Source: Chryseobacterium gleum (lineage in GTDB: Bacteria > Bacteroidota > Bacteroidia > Flavobacteriales_D > Crocinitomicaceae). From it: 64,000 nt of DNA. The DNA is taken from NCBI GenBank assembly GCA_945897805.1, contig CAMDFX010000008.1:84739-148738 (forward strand), written 5' to 3'. The first letter of the stretch is position 1. Each line of letters starts with the position of its first letter. Below are positions 1 to 10,900 of this stretch, piece by piece. The translations under genes were made by a program, and so were the position numbers. The notes under the pieces were generated by a model. That model was not told where the DNA came from. It searched no databases and saw nothing but the letters and a program-made list of their open reading frames with translations.

Positions 1-49
1 AAAAAAAGGAATAGATTTGTCGCTTTCGCAATTATTAGAAATTTTTAAA

Positions 50-889
50 GTGCAAGTTTTTACCAAAGTTCACGAACTTAAATCGTTCATAAAGTCTCAC
101 CAAGTTTTAGAGAAAACAATTGGTTTTGTGCCTACTATGGGCGCTTTGCACGCGGGTCATGGTTCTTTAATTAGTGAAGCGAAGAAGGTAAACGAGTTGG
201 TAGTTGCCAGTATATTTGTAAATCCAACACAATTTAACAATGCATCTGATTTAGATAAATATCCTCGCTCAATCGATGCAGACTGCGCGATTCTTTCTAG
301 TTTAGGTTGCGATGCAGTTTTGATTCCTTCCGTTGAGGAAATTTACACCAATGATTTTGTATTTCCCGACATCGACTTGGGCTTTCTAGATCAAGTGATG
401 GAGGGCAAACATAGACCAGGACATTTTCAAGGCGTTGTGCAAGTGGTATATAGGCTTTTTGAAATTGTGACACCAACCAGTGCTTATTTTGGACTCAAAG
501 ATTTTCAGCAAGTAGCCGTAATAAGATTCATGACAACATTTTTCAAATTACCTATTCAAATTGTTGCAATTCCGACCTTAAGAGAAGCTTCTGGATTAGC
601 CATGAGCAGTAGAAATTTAAGATTGTCTTTGTCAGAAAGGGAAGAAGCTGTAAAAATAAGCGAAACACTTTATTTTGCTAAGAAGGTTGCTAAAAACCAT
701 ACGCCAGAAGAAACTAAAAATGCAACAATTGATTTTTTCAATCAGTCGAATTTAAAACTTGAATATTTTGAAATTGTTGACTCAATAAATTTAGAGCGCT
801 TGACTGATAGCTGGGTTCCAAGTGCAGTTGCCTGTATCGTAGCCTATTGCGGAGAAGTTCGGTTGATTGATAATTTGCAATTGAATTAA
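50..889 (+). CDS. panC: pantothenate synthetase (pantoate-beta-alanine ligase)
   Basis: Cytoplasmic enzyme that joins pantoate and beta-alanine with ATP to make pantothenate, the coenzyme A precursor. The HIGH-like motif appears as ALHAGH at about residues 30-35 and the KMSKS-like motif as AMSSRN near 183; total length (about 279 aa) fits the family. The start is uncertain. GTG at 50 gives the usual MQVFTKVHELK-like beginning but lacks a Shine-Dalgarno sequence. A TTG at 17 would add 11 residues and has AGGA six bases upstream. The gene is complete although it lies at the window edge. Its partner panD is 15 kb away on the other strand, unlike genomes where panC and panD are adjacent. Confidence 0.95.
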   Translation: MQVFTKVHELKSFIKSHQVLEKTIGFVPTMGALHAGHGSLISEAKKVNELVVASIFVNPTQFNNASDLDKYPRSIDADCAILSSLGCDAVLIPSVEEIYTNDFVFPDIDLGFLDQVMEGKHRPGHFQGVVQVVYRLFEIVTPTSAYFGLKDFQQVAVIRFMTTFFKLPIQIVAIPTLREASGLAMSSRNLRLSLSEREEAVKISETLYFAKKVAKNHTPEETKNATIDFFNQSNLKLEYFEIVDSINLERLTDSWVPSAVACIVAYCGEVRLIDNLQLN

Positions 890-991
890 TTTAAAGTACA
901 GTTGTCCGTTAAAAAAATAATTTATCTTTTAATATGCAATCAATAAACCGACTTCATTTTAAATCCGCCCACAAGAATCAAAATTGAATAG

Positions 992-1105
992 ATTGCGCCC
1001 GAGCAAAAACTCAAAACGGGTGGTTACACCAATTCAAAAGTTGCACTGGAATTGGATTACCGGTATGGATTGGAAATGGGAATAGATTTTCTGAGGAAAT
1101 TGTGA
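992..1105 (+). pseudogene. possible relic reading frame between panC and thyA
   Basis: A stretch of 37 codons open after an in-frame TAG, ending in TGA just before the thyA stop on the other strand. The peptide ends in a helix-like, charged and hydrophobic mix (ALELDYRYGLEMGIDFLRKL) that looks more like real protein than random AT-rich translation. There is no start codon of its own and no family was recognised. It may be the 3' remnant of a decayed gene. The rest of the 220-bp gap shows nothing else. Confidence 0.25.
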
Positions 1106-1109
1106 TTAT

Positions 1110-1904
1110 TTAAACTGCAACCGCGCCTTTAATATGTGGATGTGGGTCGTAATTCAACAATTCGAAATCTTCTATTTTAAATCCGAAAATATCTTTCACT
1201 GCAGGATTTATTTTCATGGTTGGCAATGGACGACAATCTCTTGTTAATTGCAATTTGGTTTGATCTAAGTGATTGTTATACAGGTGTGCATCTCCCAAAG
1301 TATGGATAAATTCTCCATATTGCAAATCACAAACTTGGGCAATCATCATGGTCAAAAGGGCATAGGAAGCAATGTTGAAAGGAACACCCAAGAATGTATC
1401 GGCGCTTCTTTGATACAATTGACAGCTTAATTTTCCATCGGCCACATAAAACTGAAACATCGTGTGACAAGGCGGTAAAGCCATGCTGTCAACATCAGCG
1501 ACATTCCATGCAGAAACCAGCAATCTCCTTGAGTTTGGATTGGTTTTGATTTGTTGAATTAAATTGGAAATTTGATCGATTGTACCGCCATCTTTTGCAG
1601 GCCAAGAGCGCCATTGATGACCATAAACTGGACCCAAATCACCATTTTCATCTGCCCATTCATCCCAAATTGAAACATTATTATCTTTCAAAAACTTGAT
1701 ATTTGTATCGCCTTGTAAAAACCACAAAAGTTCAACAATAATAGAGCGTAAATGCAATTTTTTTGTCGTCAATACCGGAAAACCTTCGTTTAAATCAAAA
1801 CGCATTTGATACCCAAAAGTAGAAATTGTACCTGTTCCGGTGCGGTCTCCTTTTTGCGTGCCATTTTCAAGAATGTGGTTTAATAAATCGTGGTATTGCT
1901 TCAT
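1110..1904 (-). CDS. thyA: thymidylate synthase
   Basis: Converts dUMP to dTMP using methylene-tetrahydrofolate, which leaves dihydrofolate. The 264-residue length equals that of the E. coli enzyme, and the catalytic cysteine sits in LPPCHTMFQ at about residue 146. The conserved N-terminal GDRTGTGT and the C-terminal YDPHPHIKG...AV end are present. It is monocistronic here. The folate partner dihydrofolate reductase is encoded at the other end of the window (63.3 kb), not beside it as in many bacteria. No operator was identified upstream. Confidence 0.97.
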   Translation of the reverse strand: MKQYHDLLNHILENGTQKGDRTGTGTISTFGYQMRFDLNEGFPVLTTKKLHLRSIIVELLWFLQGDTNIKFLKDNNVSIWDEWADENGDLGPVYGHQWRSWPAKDGGTIDQISNLIQQIKTNPNSRRLLVSAWNVADVDSMALPPCHTMFQFYVADGKLSCQLYQRSADTFLGVPFNIASYALLTMMIAQVCDLQYGEFIHTLGDAHLYNNHLDQTKLQLTRDCRPLPTMKINPAVKDIFGFKIEDFELLNYDPHPHIKGAVAV

Positions 1905-2093
1905 GTGAAATCCATTTTGATTGAGATTTCAAAATTACGAAAATTGAAAGTAATAATTGCAAAGTGATTTAAAAACCTAGGTTCAATTTTTTATATAGCG
2001 CTAAAATGAAAGTCAATCGCAAGATCGGAATATGGCGATTTGCCGGAATTTTGAAAAGCAGGCGCATGGCAATATTTTCTTTTTGAAAAACAG

Positions 2094-2101
2094 TATCTTT
2101 G
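2094..2101 (+). promoter_or_regulatory. -7 promoter element of hldD
   Basis: TATCTTTG fits the Bacteroidota -7 consensus TAnnTTTG and lies 16 bases before the hldD ATG. No clear -33 TTTG was found at the right distance. Confidence 0.5.
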
Positions 2102-2117
2102 TTGCAAATTCAAAGAA

Positions 2118-3083
2118 ATGATTGTTGTAACAGGTGCCGCTGGTTTTATTGGAAGTTGTTTGGTTTCAAGATTGAATCAAGCGGGAAAAGAAAATATTGT
2201 TGTTGTTGACGATTTCACCAAACACGAGAAAGACCAAAATTTGGTCGGAAAAAAGTTTGCGGAAAAAGTCGAACGAAGCATTTTTGAACCTTGGTTGCAA
2301 ACAAATGGTGGGGCTGTTGAAATTATCTTTCACATAGGCGCTAGAACGGATACAACAGAATTCGACAAAGCGATTTTTGATGAATTGAATGTCGAATACA
2401 CCCAAATGATTTGGAATTTTTGTTCAGATAAGAATATTCCATTGGTGTACGCCAGTTCAGCTGCAACGTATGGTTTGGGAGAATTTGGCTACGAAGACAA
2501 GCACGAAATTATTCCAAGTTTAAAACCATTGAATCCTTATGGAGATTCTAAAAACGATTTTGACATTTGGGCTTTGAAGCAACTAAAACAACCACCTTTT
2601 TGGGCAGGTTTGAAATTCTTCAATGTTTATGGCCCAAATGAATTCCACAAAGGAAGAATGGCTTCTGTTATTTTTCATGCTTTCAATCAAATTTCGGAAA
2701 AAAGCTCCATGAATTTATTTCGTTCTCACAATCCAAATTTCACTGACGGTGGACAATTGCGTGATTTTGTATATGTGAAAGATGTGGTTGAAGTTTGTTT
2801 ATTTTTGATGGAGGAAAAACCAACTTCAGGCATTTACAATTTAGGATCTGGCGAAGCGCGTACTTTTTTAGATTTGGCTACAAATACTTTTCTCGCCATG
2901 GGAAAAGAGCCTAACATTGGTTTCATCGACACGCCAATTGACATCAGAGATAAATACCAATATTTTACCGAAGCAAAAATGCAAAAAATGTTGGATGCTG
3001 GCTATTCCAAAGGTTTTCACAGTTTAGAAGCTGGGGTAGAAGATTATGTCAAAAATCACTTGATCCCAAATAAATACTATTAA
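2118..3083 (+). CDS. hldD: ADP-L-glycero-D-manno-heptose 6-epimerase
   Basis: NAD(P)-dependent short-chain epimerase that makes ADP-L-glycero-beta-D-manno-heptose for the lipopolysaccharide core. The Rossmann glycine motif GAAGFIG is at residues 6-12, the catalytic YGDSK motif near 142-146, and FNVYGPNE follows near 190. The 321-aa length is normal. The heptose adenylyltransferase rfaE2, which acts one step earlier, is in this window at 14.7 kb. The next gene (SRPBCC) follows after 55 bp on the same strand and may be co-transcribed. Confidence 0.93.
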   Translation: MIVVTGAAGFIGSCLVSRLNQAGKENIVVVDDFTKHEKDQNLVGKKFAEKVERSIFEPWLQTNGGAVEIIFHIGARTDTTEFDKAIFDELNVEYTQMIWNFCSDKNIPLVYASSAATYGLGEFGYEDKHEIIPSLKPLNPYGDSKNDFDIWALKQLKQPPFWAGLKFFNVYGPNEFHKGRMASVIFHAFNQISEKSSMNLFRSHNPNFTDGGQLRDFVYVKDVVEVCLFLMEEKPTSGIYNLGSGEARTFLDLATNTFLAMGKEPNIGFIDTPIDIRDKYQYFTEAKMQKMLDAGYSKGFHSLEAGVEDYVKNHLIPNKYY

Positions 3084-3138
3084 AATCTAAACATAAGTTT
3101 GATTTTTCTGTTTATTAAGCAGATTAAAATGACAGAAA

Positions 3139-3600
3139 ATGTATCAGCTTAAAAGAACTCAATTTGTTCCTACAGATCTTCAAACTTGTTGGGATTTTTT
3201 TTCCTCTCCAAAAAATTTACAAGCCATTACTCCTGATTATATGGGCTTTGATGTTTTGACAGAAGTGCCTGAAAAGATGTATGAAGGATTAATGATTGCT
3301 TATAAAGTCAGACCATTATTAGGTATTCCATTAAATTGGGTGACAGAAATTAAATACGTGCACGACAAATCTTTTTTTGTGGATGAACAAAGATTTGGTC
3401 CTTATAAAATGTGGCACCATGAGCATCATTTTAAAGCCGTTGAAGGCGGTGTTGAAATGACAGATATTGTCTCCTATGAATTGCCATTAGGAATTTTAGG
3501 AAAAATGGCGCATCCTATTTTAGTGAAAAATAAATTGGAAGAAATCTTTGCTTATCGCTTTAAAAAAGTGGATGAAATTTTCCCGAAAATCACCAAGTAA
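3139..3600 (+). CDS. SRPBCC-fold protein
   Basis: A 153-residue soluble protein of the START/Bet v1-like (SRPBCC) superfamily, a hydrophobic-ligand-binding fold often annotated as 'cell division inhibitor' or cyclase/dehydrase. The family look comes from the N-terminal helix-strand (WDFFSSPKNLQAITP), the central alternating strands and the long C-terminal helix after the PLGILGKMAHP turn. It has no signal peptide or membrane segment. The ligand and role are unknown. It lies just after hldD on the same strand and its 3' end overlaps the convergent GLPGLI gene by 11 bp. Confidence 0.75.
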   Translation: MYQLKRTQFVPTDLQTCWDFFSSPKNLQAITPDYMGFDVLTEVPEKMYEGLMIAYKVRPLLGIPLNWVTEIKYVHDKSFFVDEQRFGPYKMWHHEHHFKAVEGGVEMTDIVSYELPLGILGKMAHPILVKNKLEEIFAYRFKKVDEIFPKITK

Positions 3601-4318
3601 AAAGCTCCACAATAAATCCTTTAAATTCTGGTTTTGACCCGAATTGTTTTTCTAATTTGACCCTTAGTTCAGCTGAAGTAAGGGTTTTGTTTTTGACGAT
3701 TTTCGGAATCAATTCTTCCATATTTGGATTCTGAATATCAACAGTTTTAGCAAAATAAATTACACCTCCATCTTCAGTAGCCAAACCTAAAATTGCTCCT
3801 GGCAAACCTGTAAAAGTTTCTGGGCCAATGGATGGAATGATTTCATCACTAAACCAAGCATATATTCTGGTACTATCGTTCACCTCCCAAATGGCTTTTC
3901 GACATTCATATTTGCCGATTTTCCTTTTGTTTTCAGTGATTTGCCAGTTTCTATGAACGGTTGAATCTTGCACGTACATATTTTCGCCCCAAACATTGAA
4001 GATTGATAATCTTGATTGCTGATTGATATTTTGGTAAACTGTATTTCTATTGGTCGCCCAACTCAATTCATCGTTACTCGCAGCATCTTGCGGTATGAAA
4101 ATCGAAATACTGTCATTGAAGTAAAGGTCAAAAACATCTATTTTGGTTTTGTTTTTTTCGCCCAACCAACGAATCATATTTGGATCAGTAAATCTTTTTA
4201 AGAGATTCGTTTTTCGTTCAAAAGTGATTTTTCCAGCGGTGATTTGTGCAGTTGAAATGAAACTAAAAGCCAGAAAAAGGAGTGAAAAAAGGATTGTTTT
4301 AGAAATGGGATTCTTCAT
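3590..4318 (-). CDS. GLPGLI family exported protein
   Basis: A 242-residue protein with an N-terminal signal peptide ending near residue 24 (FISTAQ) and the signature GLPG stretch (TFTGLPGAILGLA) near residue 165, which defines the Bacteroidota GLPGLI family of unknown function. These proteins are often encoded beside a TonB-dependent or carboxypeptidase-regulatory-like outer membrane protein, as here: its start overlaps the end of the barrel gene upstream by 20 bp, so the two are almost certainly translated from one mRNA. Confidence 0.85.
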   Translation of the reverse strand: MKNPISKTILFSLLFLAFSFISTAQITAGKITFERKTNLLKRFTDPNMIRWLGEKNKTKIDVFDLYFNDSISIFIPQDAASNDELSWATNRNTVYQNINQQSRLSIFNVWGENMYVQDSTVHRNWQITENKRKIGKYECRKAIWEVNDSTRIYAWFSDEIIPSIGPETFTGLPGAILGLATEDGGVIYFAKTVDIQNPNMEELIPKIVKNKTLTSAELRVKLEKQFGSKPEFKGFIVELFTW

Positions 4319-7031
4319 TTTCTTTGATTTTAGAACTGTTGAATTTATACGTTAATTTCACCAATAAATAGCGAGCGATGATTGTCGTTTGACTGTCAGT
4401 AATTACATTGGCATTTATATCTCTTCCTGCGCTGGTGTTCTGATTTAAAATATCATAGACGGTAACACCAAGAATTAAATTTTCGAGTTTTCCGAAATTT
4501 TTAGTTACAGTGGCATTCCAAATCAAATAATTGATATTGTAGCCAGCTGCTCTACCAGAATTAATTGTGTATTCCGCATCAGATTCAATTCCGAATTTCC
4601 AAGGAAGTTTGACTGTCAGATCTGCATTATATCTTTGTGTGTAATATGGCTGGCTGCTACTTGCACTAATCGAACTTTTTGGATCAGTGTAAGAAACAGT
4701 GCCTGCAATTGAAAACTCTAATGAATCGGTTTCATAAGTTACATCTAGGCCACCGCCGATTGATTTATTGATAGTAATGTTTTTTTCACCGTTTACAAAG
4801 TTGTTGAATTTAGAATAACCTGTATTCAAATTTGGATTTAAGGTCACAATTTGTTTGTAAACAGGAAAACCACCACCAAAATATAGGTTTGTATACGCAT
4901 TTCCATTTGTATTTACAGTTTTGGTATAAGTTCTTCCAAAAGCATCAAAATCTACTGAACTAGTGAATGCATTTTCGGTTATCGTTTGACTTAAACGCGA
5001 CCAAATGTATCTTCCAGAAACTGGTTTGTAGCTATTGTAGGAAATAAAAGCACTGTGAACATAATTAGGTTTTAAATTCGGATTTCCTAACGAAATTCTG
5101 TTTGGATTGATATTGTCTCTCACTGGCTGAAGTTGGCTTACAGTTGGTTGTGAGGAAGATGTGCTGTAATTTGCGACAAATCTGTTGGTTTGAGAAAACT
5201 TATGAGTGTATTTGAATCGTGGCAAAAAGTTATTGACAGATTGCAAAATCGTGGTGTCAGAAATTAAGTTTTTATTAGAAATAGTTACATTTCTGAATCT
5301 CACTCCGCCTACAAATCTATTCTTTTTGTGGTCATAAATGATTGAACTTCCGATTCTGTTTTGCATTTTATTGCTTTCAAATTCATTCGAAAAATTCAAA
5401 TCTGCTGTTTCATAATTTCCATTCATGAAATTGAAAGTTTTTTTCGACTGATTATTGTGGTTTGAAAACATTTCGTAGTCAAATTCTAATTTGAATTTAG
5501 TGTTCAATGGTTCAGTATAAATTGCACTCGCAGTATGACTTAAAGACAATGAATTGTTGTCTTTTGCTTGATCAATTGTGTCATTAAATATTGTCGCAAA
5601 AAGATTGTTGTTTAAAGAATAAAGGTTTCCTTTTGATTTGTTGTCATCATAAGTAAAGCGATAGGTTGCCACCAATTTTCTGTCTTTTTTCTTGAAATCT
5701 CGTATTAAAGTAAGCCTTGTTTTTAGATTTGTTCCTGATGATTCTGAATTATTTTTCACCGTTGTTGACCTATTTAAAATATTGTCAGAGCCAACAAAAT
5801 CAGTTTTATCGTCGCTATTATTGTTGGCTAAGTTGATTTTTAATTTAGGTTCAAATTCAATGGTTGTCAGTGAGTCAATTTTGTGTTCAACCAGCATATT
5901 TAAAGCATGCGATTGACTCAAACTTGTAGATTGATTTTGCTGATCAGTCACGTAAGTAGTGTCTTCCAAAAAGTATTGAGATTTGTTTTTCTCCGCCGTT
6001 TTCAGTCCATTGTTTGAGTAGGTATAATTAATTGCCAATTTGGTTTTGGCTGTGATTTGGTCATCATAATAAACCCCGGTTTTCAATGTGGTAGGAAATC
6101 CTGAACCTTGTTGAATATTATCACCTTGCCATTGATCTTCCTCTTCGTTGTAAGTAAATCCTGTTTCGATGCCGTATTTGTATGCATCTTGCCATCTCAA
6201 ACTCGAATTTGTGGTGTTAGAAGCCAATGCAAAAACTGATATTTTTTGTTTTTTATTGAATTTATTTGCCAATAATTCTCCTTCATAAAAACGCTTAAAA
6301 TCTCCTGCGGCGGAAGTTTTTCCGAAATACCCTTTTTTAGCATCGTCTTTTAATTTTAGATCCAAAACCTGAATTGTTTCATCTCCTTCTGAACCATTTT
6401 CATTTTTCTTTTCATACACTTGCACCGATTCCACTCCTTTCGCAGCGAGGTTTTTTGTTGCCATGGTTGGATCTGCGCCAAAAAATTCATCTCCATCGAC
6501 CAAAACTTGAGAAATTTCTTTTCCTTGAGAAGTGATCGAGCCATCTGCTGCTACTTTAATTCCGGGTAATTTTTTAAGTAAATCTTCTACCACCGCGTTT
6601 GGTTTGGTGGCAAAAGAATCTGCCACATAAACGAGCGTATCACCTTTGTAGAAAATAGGGTCTTTGAATGCATAAATAGTAACTTCGTCAATGCGCGTAC
6701 TTCTAACAGGCAAAATTATTTTTTTTAGCTCAAAATTAGCATTGTCTGCTCTTCCGAAAAAATAAAATTCTCTTTCTCCAAATTTGGGATGAGAAACAAT
6801 CAGTTGCAAAGTGTCTAGCGGTAAAGTATTGAATTCGAAATTTCCTGCTCTATCGGATCTTTTGAAATCAATTAATAATGAATCTTTTATTCTGACCACC
6901 ATTGCCATGGCATTTTCTAAAGGTACATTACCAATTGTATCAAAAACATTTCCTGAAATGTGCATGTTTTGCCCGAATGAAAACAGAGGTAAAATTGAAA
7001 GAAGAGAGATTAGAAAGAGTATTTTCTTCAT
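4299..7031 (-). CDS. TonB-dependent receptor-like outer membrane beta-barrel protein
   Basis: About 910 residues from the ATG at 7031, which puts a clean signal peptide (MKKILFLISLLSILPLFSFGQ) at the N-terminus; a longer frame would begin with an implausible 11-residue extension. The order is a carboxypeptidase-regulatory-like (CarbopepD_reg) beta-sandwich at about residues 25-105, a plug-like domain at about 115-230, then a long stretch of amphipathic strands typical of an outer-membrane barrel. It lacks the SusC signature, so it belongs to the smaller 'outer membrane beta-barrel family protein' group. The substrate is unknown. It is paired with the downstream GLPGLI gene. Confidence 0.85.
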   Translation of the reverse strand: MKKILFLISLLSILPLFSFGQNMHISGNVFDTIGNVPLENAMAMVVRIKDSLLIDFKRSDRAGNFEFNTLPLDTLQLIVSHPKFGEREFYFFGRADNANFELKKIILPVRSTRIDEVTIYAFKDPIFYKGDTLVYVADSFATKPNAVVEDLLKKLPGIKVAADGSITSQGKEISQVLVDGDEFFGADPTMATKNLAAKGVESVQVYEKKNENGSEGDETIQVLDLKLKDDAKKGYFGKTSAAGDFKRFYEGELLANKFNKKQKISVFALASNTTNSSLRWQDAYKYGIETGFTYNEEEDQWQGDNIQQGSGFPTTLKTGVYYDDQITAKTKLAINYTYSNNGLKTAEKNKSQYFLEDTTYVTDQQNQSTSLSQSHALNMLVEHKIDSLTTIEFEPKLKINLANNNSDDKTDFVGSDNILNRSTTVKNNSESSGTNLKTRLTLIRDFKKKDRKLVATYRFTYDDNKSKGNLYSLNNNLFATIFNDTIDQAKDNNSLSLSHTASAIYTEPLNTKFKLEFDYEMFSNHNNQSKKTFNFMNGNYETADLNFSNEFESNKMQNRIGSSIIYDHKKNRFVGGVRFRNVTISNKNLISDTTILQSVNNFLPRFKYTHKFSQTNRFVANYSTSSSQPTVSQLQPVRDNINPNRISLGNPNLKPNYVHSAFISYNSYKPVSGRYIWSRLSQTITENAFTSSVDFDAFGRTYTKTVNTNGNAYTNLYFGGGFPVYKQIVTLNPNLNTGYSKFNNFVNGEKNITINKSIGGGLDVTYETDSLEFSIAGTVSYTDPKSSISASSSQPYYTQRYNADLTVKLPWKFGIESDAEYTINSGRAAGYNINYLIWNATVTKNFGKLENLILGVTVYDILNQNTSAGRDINANVITDSQTTIIARYLLVKLTYKFNSSKIKENEESHF

Positions 7032-7337
7032 ATTGTTGTGATAATTTACTGCAAGGATAAACAACTTTTATCAGAAAAGTTACACAAGTAAGTAAATACG
7101 GCTTGAATTAGCTAGTGAACGGTTTAAATTTAAGACTGCGAATTTTCTCGCCCCAATCTGAAAATTTTTTTTTCTGGGAGAACTGTTTTGAATGGACTGT
7201 TAAGTTGAATATTTTGCGCTTTATTTCCTGTAAACGGAGTCACATTAAAGGCTTTTGAAACTTTTTGCTGTCACTTTTGGTATAAGAAACAACAAATACT
7301 CATTTCAAGGTTTCGAGATTTAAATTACTTTTATTGC

Positions 7338-7832
7338 ATGATAAAAAAATCGCTTCTTTTTTTCGCTGTTTCTATGCTTGTTTATGCATGCTTTAAAGAT
7401 CAGAAGTACAGCGAAGTACCTGAAATTAAATTCATCGATTTTGTTCAAGAAGGAGATTCTGCCAAAATGCGTTTTTCTTTCCAAGATGGAGAGGGAGACA
7501 TTGGCTTGTCTGATGACCAAATAGTAGCGCCATATAATCCAGAGTCTAAATATTATTACAATGTTTACATGGTTTATTACGAGAAAAATGATTTAAATGG
7601 CTGGGTCGTTGGAAAAGATATTAATGGCGATTCAATTATATTTAAAAACAGAATTAAACCTATATATAGCGGAAAAACTACAGGTTTAAAAGGGCAAATA
7701 ATTGCAACAATTGAGCCTATATTTTACAATCCTTTTTCGACAGAAAGCGACACAATTAAATACAAAATTCAATTAATCGATAGGGCATTGCATGCAAGCA
7801 ATTGGGTTGAATCAAACGAAATTATTAGGTGA
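7338..7832 (+). CDS. lipoprotein of unknown function
   Basis: A 164-residue protein with a lipoprotein signal peptide and lipobox LVYAC (Cys18). The mature part contains a conserved-looking FSFQDGEGDIGL segment, then strand-rich sequence ending in IQLIDRALHASNWVESNEI. This looks like a Bacteroidota lipoprotein family of one immunoglobulin-like domain, but no function is known. It is followed after 114 bp by the giant PKD protein on the same strand, so it may be an accessory surface lipoprotein for it; that link rests on position only. Confidence 0.75.
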   Translation: MIKKSLLFFAVSMLVYACFKDQKYSEVPEIKFIDFVQEGDSAKMRFSFQDGEGDIGLSDDQIVAPYNPESKYYYNVYMVYYEKNDLNGWVVGKDINGDSIIFKNRIKPIYSGKTTGLKGQIIATIEPIFYNPFSTESDTIKYKIQLIDRALHASNWVESNEIIR

Positions 7833-7946
7833 TTTTTTTGAGTTAATTGTAAGATAATTTAGAATAATTGCAGGAAATTTTGAAAAACTGGAAAAATAGT
7901 TTATATTGTCATAAATTGTTAATGTGTAAGTTGATTTAAACAACTA

Positions 7947-10900
7947 ATGGGAAGAATTTTAGGGACATATTTTACTTTTTTTTTGCTGTTTGTACTTTCA
8001 ATTTCGGAAGTTAAAGCACAGGATGCAAGTTTCACAAGTGTTGATCAAAGTCAATGTCCAGGAAATCTTTTTGCATTAAACGCCAATAATCCTACCTATT
8101 CCAATTATGTATGGACAATCACCGGCCCTGCTGGTTTTAACAGTTCCCTTTCCGGAAGTTCAATAGTTGTTTTTCTAAGCAATTCTGGATTTTACAATGT
8201 TTCATTAACAGTCACAAATGCAGGTGCTACAGTAACAAACACACAAAATAACTTTTTACAAGTTTATGCAATACCAACAATTGTTTACAACCTTTCTTCA
8301 ACCTCAGGTTGTTCACCTTTGAATGTGAATTTTAATGGTAGCTCCACTCCTGGAAGTGGCACTTTGCAGTCTTTTGCCATCAATTCTGCCAATGGAACTA
8401 TTTCTAACAATGAAGATTTTTCAGTAATTTATAGTGCCCCAGGAGTTTATAATCCTACAGCAACAATTACCAATTCTTTTGGATGTTTTACTACAATGAA
8501 TTTACCTGCTATTACTGTTTTGCCGGCACCAAGTTTAACAAGTCCATTGAATTCAAATTCTATATGCAGCGGTGCGACTTTCAATTATTCTTTTTCAAGT
8601 TCAATTGTCGGTTCTTCTTTTTCTTGGACAAGGGCAAGTGCCGCAGGGATTTCTCCAAACTCTAGCAGTGGAACAGGCAATATAAGCGAGATTTTAGTAA
8701 ATAATACTTCCAGTAATATTATTGTTCCTTATGTTGTTACCTCTACTGCTCCAAATGGTTGTATTGGTGTTCAAACAATTAATGTGACTGTCCGAGCACT
8801 TCCGACAGTTTCTGCAAATGCCGGTAATATCAATATTTGTGAGGGACAAACAACAAATTTAACCGCAACAGGAAGCGCGCAAAATGGTCAATATTTGTGG
8901 TCAACCGGAGAAGAAACAAGCGAGATTACGGTTTCATCAGCTGGTGTTTATTCAGTTACTTTTTACAATGGAATTTGTAATAGTTTACCATTAAATATTA
9001 ATGTAAATACAATATTAGCACCGGTTGTCAATTTAACTAATTCTGAAAATTCAGGTATTGCAAACAATGATGCAACAATTTGTTCAGGTGCCTCAGTAAT
9101 TTTGACTGCAAATCCTGTTTTGCCTGGAGGAACTTATCTTTGGATGCCCGGAAATCTCACTTCGCAATCTATCACAGTTTCTCCATCTTCAACAACGTTG
9201 TACACTTTAGTTTATACATTAGGTTGTCCAAGTATTCTTGATTCAATTATATTGTTAGTCAACAACTTACCTGTTAATAGTTTCACAGCATCTACTTCAA
9301 ATGCATGTTCTGCGCCAGTAACAACAGCATTTACCTCGACTACACCCAATACAAATACTGCATTAACAACATGGAATTTTCCTGGGGCATCTTCTCCCAA
9401 TTCTGGAAATGGATCAGGCCCAATTGCTGTTACGTATAATACATCTGGAAATTATTCAATTTCAATGACTTCCACTACCTTGGCAGGTTGCACAGCTACA
9501 AATATTTTTCCCGGTGCAATGATAGTCGGTAATGGAGTTCCTCCCACATCTTCGTTTGTAAATCTAACGTCAGTCACTCAGTGTGTAAATGGAGATAATT
9601 ACTGTTTTCAATATACTGGTGTCGGTGCTGATACAATCTTACTTGATTTAGGAAATGGTTTCACCGCTTTTTTTGATCCTACAGTTTCTTTTTGCTATTC
9701 GTATTCCGCACCAGGAAATTACACTGTTTCAATGACACCATTCACCACAGTTGGAAATGCTTTGGGTTGTTCAGGTTCAACTTCTCAAGTAAATGTAATT
9801 GTTACTGGCCCTCAATCAGCTTTTAGCGCTAGTCTAGTCGATTGTAACAATCAGTTAACAAGGACTTTTTCTTCTACTTCAGCAGGTACAACCCCATTAA
9901 CAACTTATACTTGGAATTTTGGAGATGGTACGCCAAGTTCAAATTTACAAGCAGTTACGCACACTTTTTTGAATTATGGCTCTTATACAGTAAATTTGAC
10001 TGTTTCCGATTTATCAACAGGTTGCCTTCCTACTCAACATAATTTTATAGTAAATGCCAATCCAAATAATTTAGCTAATTTTCAATCTAATTTAAGTGGA
10101 GTATTATCTTCTGATGTTTGTATAGGTGGATTATTACAATTTGTAAATACTACTCCAGCACCTCAATATAATTCTGGAGTAGCGCCAGCTTCAACCAGTT
10201 CTATTAATACATTATGGGACTGGAATACAAATACAGGAATTTCATTCGTTAATACTAGCACTTCTTTAAGAGGAACTCCAAGATCTAGAATACTTAGTTC
10301 ACCAAGTTATTCTCCAGGAAATTATGGAGTAGGCATGATAAATATTGATAACAATGGTTGCAGAGATACAGTTATAAAGACAATTCATATTCATGGCATA
10401 ACAGGAACATTTTTTGCGCCAGATACAATTTGTAATGGATTGTCTTTTTCAGTAACTGATAATTCTTTGGCGCCCAACGGTTTTATAGTTTCGAGGGTCT
10501 GGAACTGGGGTGATGGAACACCGAATACTGATGGAAATACTCCAAATCCAACACACATATATACAGTTTCGGGAAGTTATACGATTACGTTGATTGTCAC
10601 CGATGATTTTGGTTGTACGAAAACTTCTACCAAAGTTGTTACGGTCAGAAAACCATTTGCTTCATTTAATGTAGACCAAGATTTTATTTGTAACAATCAG
10701 TCGGTCTTCGTTTCACCAAATTCATTTGGAATTGGCACATTGAGTTATTCGTGGAGTGCAACAAGCGCGATTCCTTTGACTGCCGTTGGAGCGAATCCTG
10801 GTTCTTTTAATTTTGTGCAACAAGGAAATCAAACGATCAGTTTAATTGTTAGTGACAATCTGGGTTGTATAGATGATACAATTATTCCAATTACTGTTTT

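Noticed and set aside
1905..2093. Possible regulatory element between thyA and hldD
   Set aside because: The short palindrome TAGCGCTA near 1996 is isolated, and nothing else in the gap stands out.
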